Source: JABMMZ01 sp044341025
GTDB taxonomy: Bacteria; Bacteroidota; Bacteroidia; NS11-12g; UBA955
NCBI GenBank assembly: GCA_044341025.1
Contig: JBIISM010000002.1
Span: forward strand, 282,251 to 346,250
Reading direction: 5' to 3'
Length of the DNA stretch: 64,000 bases
The position numbers were made by a program, and so were the translations under genes. Under the pieces are notes generated by a model, which searched no databases, had not been told where the DNA came from, and was given only the letters and a program-made list of their open reading frames with translations. Positions 25,501 through 33,844 of this stretch are shown piece after piece. The stretch's first letter is position 1. The number at the start of each line of letters is the position of its first letter.

Positions 25501-26263
25501 TATTGTTGGTTAAGTTGTAAGCCGCATTCAATGGGATGACCGTGTCTTTTCCTCCTTTTAGTTTAGAGGTAATGTATTTGGTCGTTTGAGGTGTGCCATT
25601 GATTGACCAATTAAGTCTAACACTGTCTAAAGTTTTCTTACCGTAATTATATAATCTGGCAGATAGCGCTTGTGTATTGCTACAAAAGTCTAATGTGCCC
25701 ATTGCAGCAACTCCAGCATCGTTGTTAACACTTGCACCGCTGATAATTTGAATTTCTCTCCAGTTTGGATTTGAATTCTGACCAGTAGTAACCATTTTAA
25801 CATCAGTGATTCTGATTTGAGTGGTTGTAATTGTAGGGAATGAAATGGAGTCAACACATTGTTGTCCAATTTGTGAACTAGACGTTGTATACCAAGTTAC
25901 AAACGCAGAACCATTCCAATATTGCACAGTACAGCCAGTCATTGTGCGACCAGGGTTACTTGTTAGTGCATTATAGAAAATGATTTTGCTAATACTTTTG
26001 GCCGAAGTCCACTCCCAGTTCATGTAATCTGTAGATGCTGGGGGGGACTGTGTCCATATAAAAGCTTCTTGGTTGCCGCAGTTAGAAATTGTTCCATTGT
26101 TAATTTGGTTCCAATTCCAACCACCACCTGATGTGGTACCACCACTTGTAGTATTACAAGTAGCCGTTGCCGAAGGGGCTAAATTGGTCTGCGCCTGCAA
26201 GCTCAGAGTGAGCGAAAACAGCATGCCTAGACACAATAGTAAGGTTTTGTAGATTTTTTTCAT
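22556..26263 (-). CDS. Giant PKD-repeat surface adhesin with T9SS sorting tail
   Basis: 1235 residues from the ATG giving MKKIYKTLLLCLGMLFS, a signal peptide ending LQAQ; a seven-codon upstream extension would put charged residues before it. Domains in order: a discoidin/galactose-binding-like domain (about 25-165; ISKIIFYNALT, TTTQIRITDVKM), Ig-like domains with glycine- and aromatic-rich loops (about 170-640), six PKD domains (about 655-1140; each has a WxFGDG-like core such as YIWYFGDGDTSD, YDWDFGDNTA, YSWDFGNGTY), then a T9SS tail (SIYPNPNAGGFTV, IYNVLGEKVY, TSKITVTN). PKD repeats are found in gliding-motility adhesins and polysaccharide-binding proteins. A role in adhesion is likely but not proven. 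It has its own terminator. Confidence 0.88.
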   Translation of the reverse strand: MKKIYKTLLLCLGMLFSLTLSLQAQTNLAPSATATCNTTSGGTTSGGGWNWNQINNGTISNCGNQEAFIWTQSPPASTDYMNWEWTSAKSISKIIFYNALTSNPGRTMTGCTVQYWNGSAFVTWYTTSSSQIGQQCVDSISFPTITTTQIRITDVKMVTTGQNSNPNWREIQIISGASVNNDAGVAAMGTLDFCSNTQALSARLYNYGKKTLDSVRLNWSINGTPQTTKYITSKLKGGKDTVIPLNAAYNLTNNTTYNFKLWTSLPNGTVDSVAANDTLKYTLKFFGNPPAPTTTSFIQCGIGRPRLSATTGVSTDTIMWYRTPTGGSPFGMGATITGPSISATTTFYAQAIRFAAKSSFNNGLSGYIVVSFNYSAYNGNYFDMTPSSPINIDSMAFRIYNFTSTTNYLLYYKAGSYNGFETNSSAWTAVNGGGGRVYTAGGQNFIKVSAKGLLINPGQPYGFYFTIDPNTGGGNDIYMQGGVNRGNADLNITGGKYSYGLFGATQFGPTYTIDCIVDYSKACINTARTPLVVTVKPRPIGADVVKGTPFNGQFRVGDMTTPDIAVLGKAVTYELSPPTGYLNADQGSTWVINNVVAKTKFGAIVPSTDYTVVAPSSAGNGSITYAPTATYLDSFITFSVNFSDLGPHFCDSTVKRTLVVAPTPFVNFKFPSSICLGDAILFDNISTVSSGNASYIWYFGDGDTSDLQSPVHEYLSPGVYQVKLIAKSTPWNILHDTTIQVEVGELPEAKFRANNKCQGIAVSFQNQTTVGNGALTYDWDFGDNTARSTATNPTHNYASPGGYKVTLKASANGCVATITKNAYSFARPVANFAAPLAPVCAKSDILMPNTSTIALGNQGAYWVFGDGGSSTQFDGNHAYAASGTYAVKLLAVSEFDCKDSITKNVVIKATPNPAFNGNQFCGRIPTIFTNSTFEELPSPVYNWSFSDGVTSTLKNVTKNWPREGPFSATLKASYSNGCFASLSKDFEVLIQPKADFNVQDICSGESAAFVNLSKGDKGGIQYSWDFGNGTYSTQQAPIRLYTPTATTTYTVALVASYPGACSDTIRKTITVSESPVSNFTSKDLGLLKVSFNPSNTTYSKYEWLFGEGGSSNSVSPTYQYTYTGNFNVTLKTTNAAGCSNSIMKKAVATTSINNVANNNGISIYPNPNAGGFTVSNAAGNAMKVEIYNVLGEKVYTKTTTEGSLAVDLDNNAKGIYLVKVTINGVTSTSKITVTN

Positions 26264-26383
26264 ATTACGATCTGTTAATTTCAAGCCTCAAAACTAATCA
26301 AATTCATCACAAAACCAAAAAAACTTACAAGTATTTTTACTAAAAATGACATAAGAATGACAAATTTAGCGATTAATTAAGAT

Positions 26384-26857
26384 CTATTGAATTAATTTTA
26401 AAGCAGTTATACCTGCTTCAAATCCTTTGTTACCATGTTTTCCACCGCTGCGCTCTTGGGCCTGTTTTAGATCATCGGTCGTAAGAACGCCAAACACTAC
26501 TGGGATGCGGTGTCTGAGGCCTAAATCCATAATTCCATCGGCAACGGCTTGGCAAATGAAGTCAAAATGTCTGGTTTCTCCCTGAATGACGCACCCTAAA
26601 CTAATTACAGCATCTGGTTTTATGGAGTCAATTAACACTTGCGCTCCAAAAGGCAATTCAAAACTACCAGGGACGTATTTTATATGGACGTTTTTGGGCT
26701 GCACATTGGCCTTTTCTAAGGCTTCTAAAGCGCCATCTAGCAGCGCAGTGGTGATTTCGCTATTCCATTCAGAAACAACAATGCCAAAGATTTTATCTTC
26801 GGCATTGTGTATATCGTCGGGGTTGTATGTTGAGAGGTTTCTCAGTGTACTCGCCAT
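26384..26857 (-). CDS. ribH: 6,7-dimethyl-8-ribityllumazine synthase
   Basis: 157 residues. Landmarks: FGIVVSEWNSEITTALLDGA, VPGSFELPFGAQ, SLGCVIQGETRHFDFI (the substrate-binding histidine is in RHFDF) and a final GNKGFEAGITALKLI. The enzyme joins the ribityl-aminouracil and dihydroxybutanone phosphate to give the lumazine that RibE (57819) uses. Most family members form 60-mer or pentamer shells. It follows the TPR gene by six bases on the same strand. No FMN-riboswitch sequence was recognised upstream of the operon. Confidence 0.96.
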   Translation of the reverse strand: MASTLRNLSTYNPDDIHNAEDKIFGIVVSEWNSEITTALLDGALEALEKANVQPKNVHIKYVPGSFELPFGAQVLIDSIKPDAVISLGCVIQGETRHFDFICQAVADGIMDLGLRHRIPVVFGVLTTDDLKQAQERSGGKHGNKGFEAGITALKLIQ

Positions 26858-26863
26858 AATTTG

Positions 26864-27571
26864 TTAATATTGATCGGTCTTGGCCTTAGCGCGGGTAATG
26901 AATTTATCGATTTCTTGGATACCATCATTTTCGCTGTAGTCCTTTTTTAATTTTTCGTAAATATCCAAGGCTTCTTTCCACTCATTTTTCTTTTCATAAA
27001 CCCTAGCCGCTTTTTTATAAAACCAAACGGCAGAAAATTCGTTCTCAGCACCTTTTGCAGCTTTTAGATAGTTTTTTAAGCCTGCATCTAAGTCTTTGTT
27101 TTCAACTTGTGCATCGCCCAATAAACCAATGGCTTGGTATTTCATTATTTGATCGTCAAAGCTTACTTTATCAAGAAATAGAATAGCATTTTTGTAATCG
27201 CCTGTATACAAATAAGAAGCTCCTGCGTAATAAGCCGCCAACTCTCCTGCCTTAGTTCCGCTAAATTTATCGGCTAGTTTTGGAGCCTCTTTAAGGACCA
27301 AACTGAAAGAATCGGCATCAAACAATTCTTGGGTTTTGTAGATTGCAGATAAGCCTTCTTTTTCACGCGGCATTTGGTACAAAAACTGGTATCCAATATA
27401 CCCAAGTATGGCAACTATAAAAGCGCCTATTCCATACACCAATGTTTTGTTTTGGGTGTTTAACCAAATCTTTATTTTGTCAACAAATAGACTTAAACCT
27501 GATGGCGCTTTATCGCCACCACCTTGCTCTACATATTCGGTTTCGTTCTCAATGATTTCGTTGTTGCTCAT
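26864..27571 (-). CDS. TPR-repeat membrane-anchored protein (YfgM/TPR_21-like)
   Basis: 235 residues. An acidic N-terminal tail (about 1-40) is followed by one transmembrane helix (about 45-67; TLVYGIGAFIVAILGYIGYQFLY) and then helical repeats of the tetratricopeptide type (AAYYAGASYLYTGDYKNAI, WFYKKAARVYEKKNEWKEALDIYEKLK). The layout is like YfgM, which is anchored in the inner membrane and faces the periplasm, and acts with the SecYEG translocon and chaperones. It precedes ribH by six bases, a common pairing in Bacteroidota, and is probably cotranscribed with it. The functional link with riboflavin synthesis is unclear. Confidence 0.8.
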   Translation of the reverse strand: MSNNEIIENETEYVEQGGGDKAPSGLSLFVDKIKIWLNTQNKTLVYGIGAFIVAILGYIGYQFLYQMPREKEGLSAIYKTQELFDADSFSLVLKEAPKLADKFSGTKAGELAAYYAGASYLYTGDYKNAILFLDKVSFDDQIMKYQAIGLLGDAQVENKDLDAGLKNYLKAAKGAENEFSAVWFYKKAARVYEKKNEWKEALDIYEKLKKDYSENDGIQEIDKFITRAKAKTDQY

Positions 27572-27619
27572 CTGTAAATAATTTAAATAAAAGGGCTGCG
27601 AAAATAATACTTTTTATGA

Positions 27620-28621
27620 TTAATCCATAATGTAGGGGTAATTTCCTTCATACACATCTGTAAATAGCTCAGATGCATCAGGATACGGGGAGTTTTCAGC
27701 AAACTCAACCGATTTATTAACCGTTTCTATAATGTCTTCTTCCATTTTTTCTAATTCCGCCTCTGTAGCGAACTTCTGCTTTAAAATGGTTTCTTTTGTG
27801 GTTTCTAAAGGGTCCAGGGTCTTGTAGTGGGCCACTTCGTCTTTGCTTCTATAGGTTGCTGGGTCGCTCATGCTATGGCCCCTATATCTGTAGGTTTTAA
27901 TTTCTAAGAACGTCGGTCCGTCACCTCTTCTTGCGCGCTCTGCAGCTTCAAAAATTGCATCGTGAACGGTTTCGCATTTCATGCCATCTACTTGGAATGA
28001 GGGCATTTCATATGCTGATCCAATTTTGTAAATATCCAAAACATTGGTGGTTCTTTCAACTGAAGTTCCCATTGCATAATCGTTGTTCTCGCAAATAAAA
28101 ATTACCGGCAACTTCCACAACATCGCCATATTAAAGGCCTCGTGCAAGGCGCCTTGTCTTACAGCGCCATCGCCCATAAAGCAAACGCACAAATTTTTTG
28201 TGCCTAAATATTGCTCTGCAAATGCAATGCCTGCGCCCATTGGAATTTGTGCGCCTACAATGCCATGTCCGCCTAAAAAGTTGTGTTCTTTGCTAAACAT
28301 GTGCATGCTTCCGCCTTTGCCTTTTGTGCAACCGGTCGCTTTGCCATACAATTCTGCCATCACAGCATTGGCACTTATGCCAAGCGCTAAAGCATGACCA
28401 TGGTCGCGGTAAGCTGTAATAAACTTGTCGTCTTTTGTTGTTGCGCTTATCATTCCGGCTACTATTGCCTCTTGTCCTATATATAGGTGACAAAAACCTT
28501 TTATTTTTTGTTGTCCATACAATTGAGCCGATTTTTCTTCAAATCGTCTAACCAACAATATTATTTCGTACCATTTGAGGTAAGTTTCCTTATTAAAATT
28601 TATTTTTGCAGCCTTAGCCAT
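27620..28621 (-). CDS. pdhA: Pyruvate dehydrogenase E1 component, alpha subunit
   Basis: 333 residues from the ATG giving MAKAAKINFN; an eight-codon upstream extension starts upstream of the predicted transcription start and is rejected. Thiamine diphosphate motif: MGDGAVRQGALHEAFNMAM...ENNDYAMGT, with the usual GDG...NN spacing. YRDHGHALALG, GKGGSMHMF, and RYRGHSMSDPATYR (the phosphorylation-loop region) match the E1 alpha family. It decarboxylates pyruvate with E1 beta, then E2 takes the acetyl group. The genes for E1 beta and E2 are not adjacent, which is common in Bacteroidota. It has a full consensus promoter and diverges from recF. Confidence 0.94.
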   Translation of the reverse strand: MAKAAKINFNKETYLKWYEIILLVRRFEEKSAQLYGQQKIKGFCHLYIGQEAIVAGMISATTKDDKFITAYRDHGHALALGISANAVMAELYGKATGCTKGKGGSMHMFSKEHNFLGGHGIVGAQIPMGAGIAFAEQYLGTKNLCVCFMGDGAVRQGALHEAFNMAMLWKLPVIFICENNDYAMGTSVERTTNVLDIYKIGSAYEMPSFQVDGMKCETVHDAIFEAAERARRGDGPTFLEIKTYRYRGHSMSDPATYRSKDEVAHYKTLDPLETTKETILKQKFATEAELEKMEEDIIETVNKSVEFAENSPYPDASELFTDVYEGNYPYIMD

Positions 28622-28642
28622 AATTTTTTTCTTAATTAGTGG

Positions 28643-28673
28643 CAAAAGTAATCAAAAATAATTGATCATACAA
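28643..28673 (-). promoter_or_regulatory. Promoter for pdhA
   Basis: Minus strand: TTG at 28673-28671, 20 bases, TActTTTG at 28650-28643. The -33 element is only five bases from the recF start codon, so the two divergent genes share a very short control region. Confidence 0.75.
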
Positions 28674-28677
28674 AAAA

Positions 28678-29754
28678 GTGCGTATACAACATTTATCTCT
28701 ATTCCAATTTAAAAACCACCAAAGTCTAAAACTTGATTTTGATGCTGATATCACTTGCATTACAGGTAATAATGGCAAAGGTAAAACCAATATTCTTGAT
28801 GCAATTTACTTGTTGAGTACCTGCAAGAGTTATTTCAATTCTATAGATTATCAATTAATCCAACACCAAGAAACCACCGCTTCTGTTATTGCACGTTTTA
28901 TGAATGGCCAGCAAATTGATTTGCAACTCACCTTAGAGCAAGGCAAAAAGAAAAAGCTCAAAAAGAACGACAAGCAATACGATAAGCTAATTGACCATAT
29001 TGGCTTGGTTAATGTTGTGATGATAACCCCAGATGACATCGAATTGGTTATTGGACACAGCGATGTTCGCAGAAAGTTTATTGATATTTGCATCTCCCAA
29101 ATTGACAGAGTTTACCTTAATAGCTTGAGTGAATATCAAAAGATTTTAGAACAAAGAAACAGCCAACTTAAACTGTTTTCTAAACACAAACATTTTGATG
29201 AGATTATTATTGAAAGTTATGATCAAAAACTTGTTCCCTTGGCTAACTATATCTTTAAAAAGAGGGTGGAAGTTTTGGGTATGCTAAATACCTATTTCAG
29301 CGAATATTATAAAGAATTTTCATCTGGGGATGAGGCATTGACCTTTAATTATATAAGCGATTTACATGGCAACGATTATGCCACATTGTTGAAATCAAAC
29401 ATAGACAAAGACTTAGTTCTTGAGCGCACGAACACAGGTATTCATAAAGATGATGTGGTCTTTGAAATAGACAATTTTCCATTAAAGAAATTTGGTTCTC
29501 AAGGCCAAAGTAAGGCCTTTATAATTGCTTTGAAATTGGCGCAATACAAATACCTTTCTGATGTTTTAGGTACGCAACCGATATTATTGCTCGACGATAT
29601 GTTTGAAAAGATTGATGAACAGAGGGCTCAGAAACTAATAGACCTTTTGGCTTCCAATCAATTTGGACAAATTCTAATCACAGACACCCATTCTGATAGG
29701 GTAAAGAAACATTTTGAGAATGGAAATAAAAGCATCAAATTTGTAGACTTATAA
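28678..29754 (+). CDS. recF: DNA repair/replication protein RecF
   Basis: 358 residues with a GTG start, normal length. The P-loop is TGNNGKGKTNILDAIYLL near residues 30-45; the signature is FGSQGQSKAFIIALKLAQY; the Walker B is LLLDDMFEKID. RecF is an SMC-like ABC ATPase that, with RecO and RecR, loads RecA at gaps; recO is also in this window (43352). It is followed six bases later by dciA, a known arrangement. The start follows close to the pdhA promoter on the other strand. The recF region has no plus-strand consensus promoter that I could place. Confidence 0.95.
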   Translation: MRIQHLSLFQFKNHQSLKLDFDADITCITGNNGKGKTNILDAIYLLSTCKSYFNSIDYQLIQHQETTASVIARFMNGQQIDLQLTLEQGKKKKLKKNDKQYDKLIDHIGLVNVVMITPDDIELVIGHSDVRRKFIDICISQIDRVYLNSLSEYQKILEQRNSQLKLFSKHKHFDEIIIESYDQKLVPLANYIFKKRVEVLGMLNTYFSEYYKEFSSGDEALTFNYISDLHGNDYATLLKSNIDKDLVLERTNTGIHKDDVVFEIDNFPLKKFGSQGQSKAFIIALKLAQYKYLSDVLGTQPILLLDDMFEKIDEQRAQKLIDLLASNQFGQILITDTHSDRVKKHFENGNKSIKFVDL

Positions 29755-29760
29755 ACAGCC

Positions 29761-30057
29761 ATGCAGAAGAAGCAAAACCATCAATTTACTCTAGAAGAAG
29801 CGCTTCAAATGATGGTGTCAGATAAACGCATCAAGAAAGGCCTTAATGAAAGTGTAATCAAGCAAGATTGGAGTAAAATTATGGGTGAAGCTATTGCAAA
29901 ACACACCACTGGTTTGTATATGAAGGGAAGTGAGCTGACTGTTTATTTCAATTCGTCTATTGTGAAAAACGAATTCATTTACCACAAAGACAAAGCCATT
30001 GGATTGATTAACGAAGCCATGGGCTATGAAGCTGTAACAGATATAATTATTAAGTAA
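29761..30057 (+). CDS. DUF721/DciA family protein
   Basis: 98 residues. Its pattern FTLEEALQMMVSDKRIKKGLNE, WSKIMGEAIAKHTTGLYMKG and SELTVYFNSSIVKNEFIYHK fits DciA (DUF721). In many bacteria without DnaC, DciA binds and loads the replicative helicase DnaB. The neighbour is recF, as in many genomes. The N-terminal part is short and there is no extended C-terminal tail. Helicase loading here is an inference from the family and context. Confidence 0.85.
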   Translation: MQKKQNHQFTLEEALQMMVSDKRIKKGLNESVIKQDWSKIMGEAIAKHTTGLYMKGSELTVYFNSSIVKNEFIYHKDKAIGLINEAMGYEAVTDIIIK

Positions 30058-30058
30058 A

Positions 30059-30697
30059 ATGGCGGTCAAATTTAGTCCACTTAATGCTGGTTGGATTCTG
30101 GTCTTGGTTTATGCGGTTGGACTTGCCGGTTTTTTCTTTCCACAAACAAACGCCATAATGAACCAATTGGTTTGGGTAAATTTGCTGTTTACACTAATTA
30201 TTCTTTTGTTGTTTCATAAAAAATGGAATCAAGTTTTTGTGGCATCTATTTTCTTAATTGCATGCATAGGGTTTTTGTTAGAGGTAGTGGGAGTAAAAAC
30301 AGGTTATATATTTGGGTTTTATCAATATGGGCCAACCCTTGGTTATAGTTATTGGGATACGCCACTAATGATGATGGTGACATGGGTAACAACGATCTAC
30401 ACCACCAGGCAAGTGGCTGAAATGGTGTCTAAAGAACCGTTTTTAACGAGCACACTAGCCGCATTAATGATGGTTTTTTTGGATTTTTTCATTGAACCAT
30501 TTGCTATTCGCCACCAATTGTGGACATGGAATTCTATAGAGGTACCTCTGCACAATTACATAGGTTGGTTTGTTTCAGGGCTGATTATACAATACTGTTT
30601 TATTAAATCTGTAAAGTTTTCAGTCAATAAATTGTCTTTGCCAGTTTACCTTATTCAACTTGCATTTTTTATCGCTTTGTTTCTGTTAAAGAAATAA
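30059..30697 (+). CDS. Carotenoid biosynthesis membrane protein (CruF-like hydratase)
   Basis: 212 residues with six to seven membrane helices. GFLLEVVGVKTGYIFGFYQYGPTLG and FLDFFIEPFAIRH are the family signatures of the CruF/DUF422 group (PF04240-like). Its tested members hydrate the C-1',2' double bond of acyclic carotenoid ends. A Bacteroidota carrying this gene may make hydroxylated carotenoids such as saproxanthin- or flexixanthin-type pigments. No other carotenoid genes are in the window. It starts one base after the dciA stop codon, and its last 43 bases overlap the convergent GT87-like gene. Confidence 0.82.
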   Translation: MAVKFSPLNAGWILVLVYAVGLAGFFFPQTNAIMNQLVWVNLLFTLIILLLFHKKWNQVFVASIFLIACIGFLLEVVGVKTGYIFGFYQYGPTLGYSYWDTPLMMMVTWVTTIYTTRQVAEMVSKEPFLTSTLAALMMVFLDFFIEPFAIRHQLWTWNSIEVPLHNYIGWFVSGLIIQYCFIKSVKFSVNKLSLPVYLIQLAFFIALFLLKK

Positions 30698-31908
30698 TCC
30701 CAAAACATCCAAATCCAATTTAAAAATAGAAGAACATTCAATCCGAAATTTAAAATAGGGAATTGAAGTCTATCCGCAATGCTTCCTATTGGCAAAATTA
30801 AAAACAACAAAAGCAATAGGTTCAGAGGGTTTAATGACTCACCTTGCTTTTTTGCAATTAAGGTAAAAGCAATAAAGACCAAAGCATCGTAGATAAGGTG
30901 TTGTCCAAAACAAAGATTGCTTATACTCAAGAACAATAAAATTTGTCCATCGCTTAAGGCTTTGTTTTTTAAAACCACCAATACGTAAGAGCATGCCAAA
31001 GCTATTCCCATACTTGTTTTGAGTATGTTTAGCGGGATATTTAACTGGTATTTAAGCGCTACCGATAGATTGCTTGAAATAGTATTTAAGCCATTTAATG
31101 CCTTGAATTGATGGGGGTAGGCCCAAAGTTTATTGATGTTCTCAGACCATGCCAGCAGCAATTCACTTGGATTGTTATGCAAAAGCAATGCAGAGAAGTT
31201 TAATAAAACGACCATACCCAAATAAAAAATAAGAGGCCGTTTGTTTTTGCCCAAAAACAACAAGCAAACCATTGGAAGTAAAAGAGTGAATTTGAATGAA
31301 ACAAAGGCCAATAAAAATGAGCAGAGCAAAGGACTTGATTTTGATTGGTACAAACTTAATGCCCATAAACAAATGGCAAATACCTGCAGCAAGGGTTGTC
31401 CGGTGTCTAAGGCATACCAGGTGCCCCTAAAGGCTAAAATTGAAAGAGCGATCAGTGCTGGTTTTAAATTTGGATTGAATTTTTTTATGCAGACGATTAT
31501 CCAAAAGATTGACAATAGATTTAGTGCAAAATCCAAATATTTGGCAAACTTATAATCGATTAAATTATAGAGTCCAAAATACCAAATAAACTGGGGCGCA
31601 TAAACAGCACCCGCATGGGGAAATCCGCCGGGATTGCTTAAATGAATACTTGAAGAGTCGCGGTATGCATGAAGCGATTTGATTTGTGCTTCATCGCTGT
31701 ATGGATTGTCGCCTTTCCAATAGGCTTCTGAACTGAAATAATACGTCCTAAAGTCCAATGGTTTATATGGCTCTCTGACAAAATGATTCGCCCACTTCAG
31801 TCCATTAAATAGGGTGAATAACGTTAGAAGTATATAGAGTGCTTTTAGTCGAATGTTCAAAATTAATTCACAAATCAAATCAATAAATCTTACATTCGTG
31901 CAAAACAT
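30655..31908 (-). CDS. GT87 (DUF2029)-like membrane glycosyltransferase
   Basis: 417 residues from the first ATG (31908); a GTG nine codons earlier overlaps the peroxiredoxin start and is unlikely. About ten membrane helices. The first extracytoplasmic loop has KPLDFRTYYFSSEAYWKGDNPY, the GT87/DUF2029 motif with the conserved aspartate in DFR; LDTGQPLLQVFA follows. Members use a polyprenyl-phosphate sugar, for example polyprenyl mannose, on the outer side of the inner membrane. The acceptor is unknown. The last 43 bases overlap cruF on the other strand. Confidence 0.75.
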   Translation of the reverse strand: MFCTNVRFIDLICELILNIRLKALYILLTLFTLFNGLKWANHFVREPYKPLDFRTYYFSSEAYWKGDNPYSDEAQIKSLHAYRDSSSIHLSNPGGFPHAGAVYAPQFIWYFGLYNLIDYKFAKYLDFALNLLSIFWIIVCIKKFNPNLKPALIALSILAFRGTWYALDTGQPLLQVFAICLWALSLYQSKSSPLLCSFLLAFVSFKFTLLLPMVCLLFLGKNKRPLIFYLGMVVLLNFSALLLHNNPSELLLAWSENINKLWAYPHQFKALNGLNTISSNLSVALKYQLNIPLNILKTSMGIALACSYVLVVLKNKALSDGQILLFLSISNLCFGQHLIYDALVFIAFTLIAKKQGESLNPLNLLLLLFLILPIGSIADRLQFPILNFGLNVLLFLNWIWMFWDYFFNRNKAIKNAS

Positions 31909-31923
31909 TTTAAATTTAACAAT

Positions 31924-32391
31924 ATGTCTATTCACATCGGAGATACCGCCCCAGATTTTACTTTATTCAATACTGAAAAACAAGCCATCAGTTTGTCGTC
32001 TTACCATGGGAAAAATGTAGTGGTTTTGTTTTTTCCCTTAGCCTTTACTTCAACCTGTACAGCTGAGTTGTGTGGCGTTCGAGATGACATTAGCGACTAT
32101 GGGAAAATGGATGCGGAAGTTCTAGCAATATCTGTAGACTCTCTTTTCACCTTGGCTAAATTTAAAGAAGAACAAGGCTTGAATTTTAATTTGTTGAGCG
32201 ACTTTAACAAAACAGCTTCACAGGCATACGATTCTTTGTATGATACTTTTGTCTTGGAGATGAAAGGCGTTTCAAAACGTTCTGCATTTTTGATCGACCG
32301 CGAAGGTGTCATTCGATATGCAGAAGTTTTAGAAAGCGCTGGTGATGTTCCAAATTTGGAGGCACTTAAAGAGATTCTAAAAACTTTATAA
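31924..32391 (+). CDS. Bcp-type peroxiredoxin
   Basis: 155 residues. FPLAFTSTCTAELC holds the active site: the peroxidatic cysteine is residue 45 within the PxxxTxxC motif (P38, T42), and cysteine 50 has the position of the resolving cysteine in BCP-type proteins. The N-terminal part (IHIGDTAPDFTLFN) is the common AhpC/TSA start. It reduces hydrogen and alkyl peroxides, with thioredoxin as the likely donor. It lies eight bases before nfeD and floA. A TAcaTTcG -7 element lies at 31890-31897, close to consensus. Confidence 0.9.
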   Translation: MSIHIGDTAPDFTLFNTEKQAISLSSYHGKNVVVLFFPLAFTSTCTAELCGVRDDISDYGKMDAEVLAISVDSLFTLAKFKEEQGLNFNLLSDFNKTASQAYDSLYDTFVLEMKGVSKRSAFLIDREGVIRYAEVLESAGDVPNLEALKEILKTL

Positions 32392-32399
32392 AATAAACT

Positions 32400-32861
32400 A
32401 TGGTTACTGCCATCATTGTCATTCTGATTTTACTTGGCTTGATTTTAATCTTGCTTGAGTTGTTTGTTACACCTGGTTTCATTACCGGCTTATTGGGTGG
32501 TGTTGCTTGGACCTACGCGGTCTATAAAATCTACAACGATTATGGAACAACCTCTGGCCATTTGGCTCTTGGTGGGTTGATCCTTTTATTGATTGCCTGC
32601 ATTTTTATCGCAGTAAAAAGTGGCGTTTGGGATAGAGTGTCTCTTCACCAGCAAATGGACAGCAAGGTTAACCTTTTGCCAGATGTTAAAATAGGAGATA
32701 CAGGTTCAACCCTTAGTGCCTTGCGCCCAAGTGGAAAAATGCAATGGAACCAAATCAGTGTGGAGGTTTGTACCATGGGCGAATTGATTGAGTCTGGGGC
32801 CTTCGTTGAAATTATAAAAATTGAAAACAATAAAATATACGTAAAACAAATTTCATTATGA
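32400..32861 (+). CDS. NfeD-like membrane protein (short form)
   Basis: 153 residues. Two to three N-terminal membrane helices (VTAIIVILILLGLILILLEL; GGLILLLIACIFIAV) are followed by a C-terminal OB-like beta barrel (about 90-153; GDTGSTLSALRPSGKM, GAFVEIIKIENNKIYV). This is the truncated NfeD form that lacks the ClpP-like protease part. It is often next to flotillin genes, as here: its end overlaps the floA start by four bases (ATGA), so the two are translationally coupled. The pair probably forms membrane microdomains. Confidence 0.9.
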   Translation: MVTAIIVILILLGLILILLELFVTPGFITGLLGGVAWTYAVYKIYNDYGTTSGHLALGGLILLLIACIFIAVKSGVWDRVSLHQQMDSKVNLLPDVKIGDTGSTLSALRPSGKMQWNQISVEVCTMGELIESGAFVEIIKIENNKIYVKQISL

Positions 32862-33844
32862 ATATACTAGAAATTCCTCCATTTTTTTTAGGCATAGGCG
32901 GTCTTATTATGATCGTTATCGTCTTTTTTATCTTTTTGTATTACGTGCCCCTAGGACTTTGGTTCTCGGCTATTTTATCTAAAGTTAAAATTTCATTGCT
33001 TGACTTGATTTTTATGCGTTGGCGGAAAGTACCACCAGAAATCATTGTCAAAGGATTGGTTAATGCAACCAAAGCTGGCTTGGTCATTAACAGTGATATG
33101 TTAGAGGCCCACTATTTGGCGGGAGGTAATGTGATGAAAGTTGTTGCCGCATTGATTAGTGCGGATAAAGCAAATATTCCTCTTGATTTCAAAGCAGCAA
33201 CAGCCATCGACCTTGCCGGTCGTGATGTGTTTGATGCGGTTCAAATGAGTGTTAACCCCCGCGTTATTGATACGCCTCCTGTTTCTGCTGTTGCAAAAGA
33301 TGGCATCCAATTGATAGCAAAAGCCCGTGTGACGGTTCGTGCAAATATTGCGCAGTTGGTAGGTGGGGCTGGAGAAGAAACTGTTTTAGCCCGTGTTGGC
33401 GAAGGCATTATAACCACCATCGGTTCTGCGGCTAACCATAAAGAAGTTTTGGAAAATCCTGACCGCATTTCGAAAGGTGTGTTGGCAAAAGGTTTGGATG
33501 CTGGCACTGCATTTGAAATTTTATCAATAGACATTGCTGACATTGATATTGGAGAAAATATTGGCGCAAAATTGCAAATGGACCAAGCAGAAGCAGACAA
33601 AAACATTGCACAAGCCAAAGCTGAAGAAAGACGTGCAATGGCAATTGCACTTGAGCAAGAGATGAAAGCGAAAGCCCAAGAAGCCCGAGCAAAAGTGATT
33701 GAAGCCGAAGCTGAAATTCCGCGGTCGATAAGTGAAGCTTTTAGAAGTGGCAATTTGGGTATCATGGATTACTACCGCATGCAAAACATGAAGGCAGATA
33801 CCGAAATGAGAGATGCTTTTGCTAAGCCACCTAAAAAAGACTAA
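32858..33844 (+). CDS. floA: Flotillin-like protein FloA
   Basis: 328 residues, normal length. One N-terminal hairpin or membrane helix (about 10-35; FLGIGGLIMIVIVFFIFLYY) is followed by an SPFH-like domain (about 55-230; AKARVTVRANIAQLVGG, LDAGTAFEILSIDIADIDIG) and a coiled-coil rich in AEA/KAEERRAMAIALEQEMKAKAQEARAK repeats split over residues 235-290. FloA organises lipid-raft-like domains in the membrane. It overlaps nfeD by four bases and ends exactly where the minus-strand prenyltransferase gene ends (33844/33845). Confidence 0.95.
   Translation: MNILEIPPFFLGIGGLIMIVIVFFIFLYYVPLGLWFSAILSKVKISLLDLIFMRWRKVPPEIIVKGLVNATKAGLVINSDMLEAHYLAGGNVMKVVAALISADKANIPLDFKAATAIDLAGRDVFDAVQMSVNPRVIDTPPVSAVAKDGIQLIAKARVTVRANIAQLVGGAGEETVLARVGEGIITTIGSAANHKEVLENPDRISKGVLAKGLDAGTAFEILSIDIADIDIGENIGAKLQMDQAEADKNIAQAKAEERRAMAIALEQEMKAKAQEARAKVIEAEAEIPRSISEAFRSGNLGIMDYYRMQNMKADTEMRDAFAKPPKKD

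Noticed and set aside
26858..27620. FMN riboswitch near ribH
   Set aside because: No conserved FMN-box segments were recognised before ribH, its upstream TPR gene or ribE.
33241..33765. 174-codon minus-strand ORF opposite floA
   Set aside because: Explained by the alanine/glutamate-rich coiled-coil codons of floA on the other strand.
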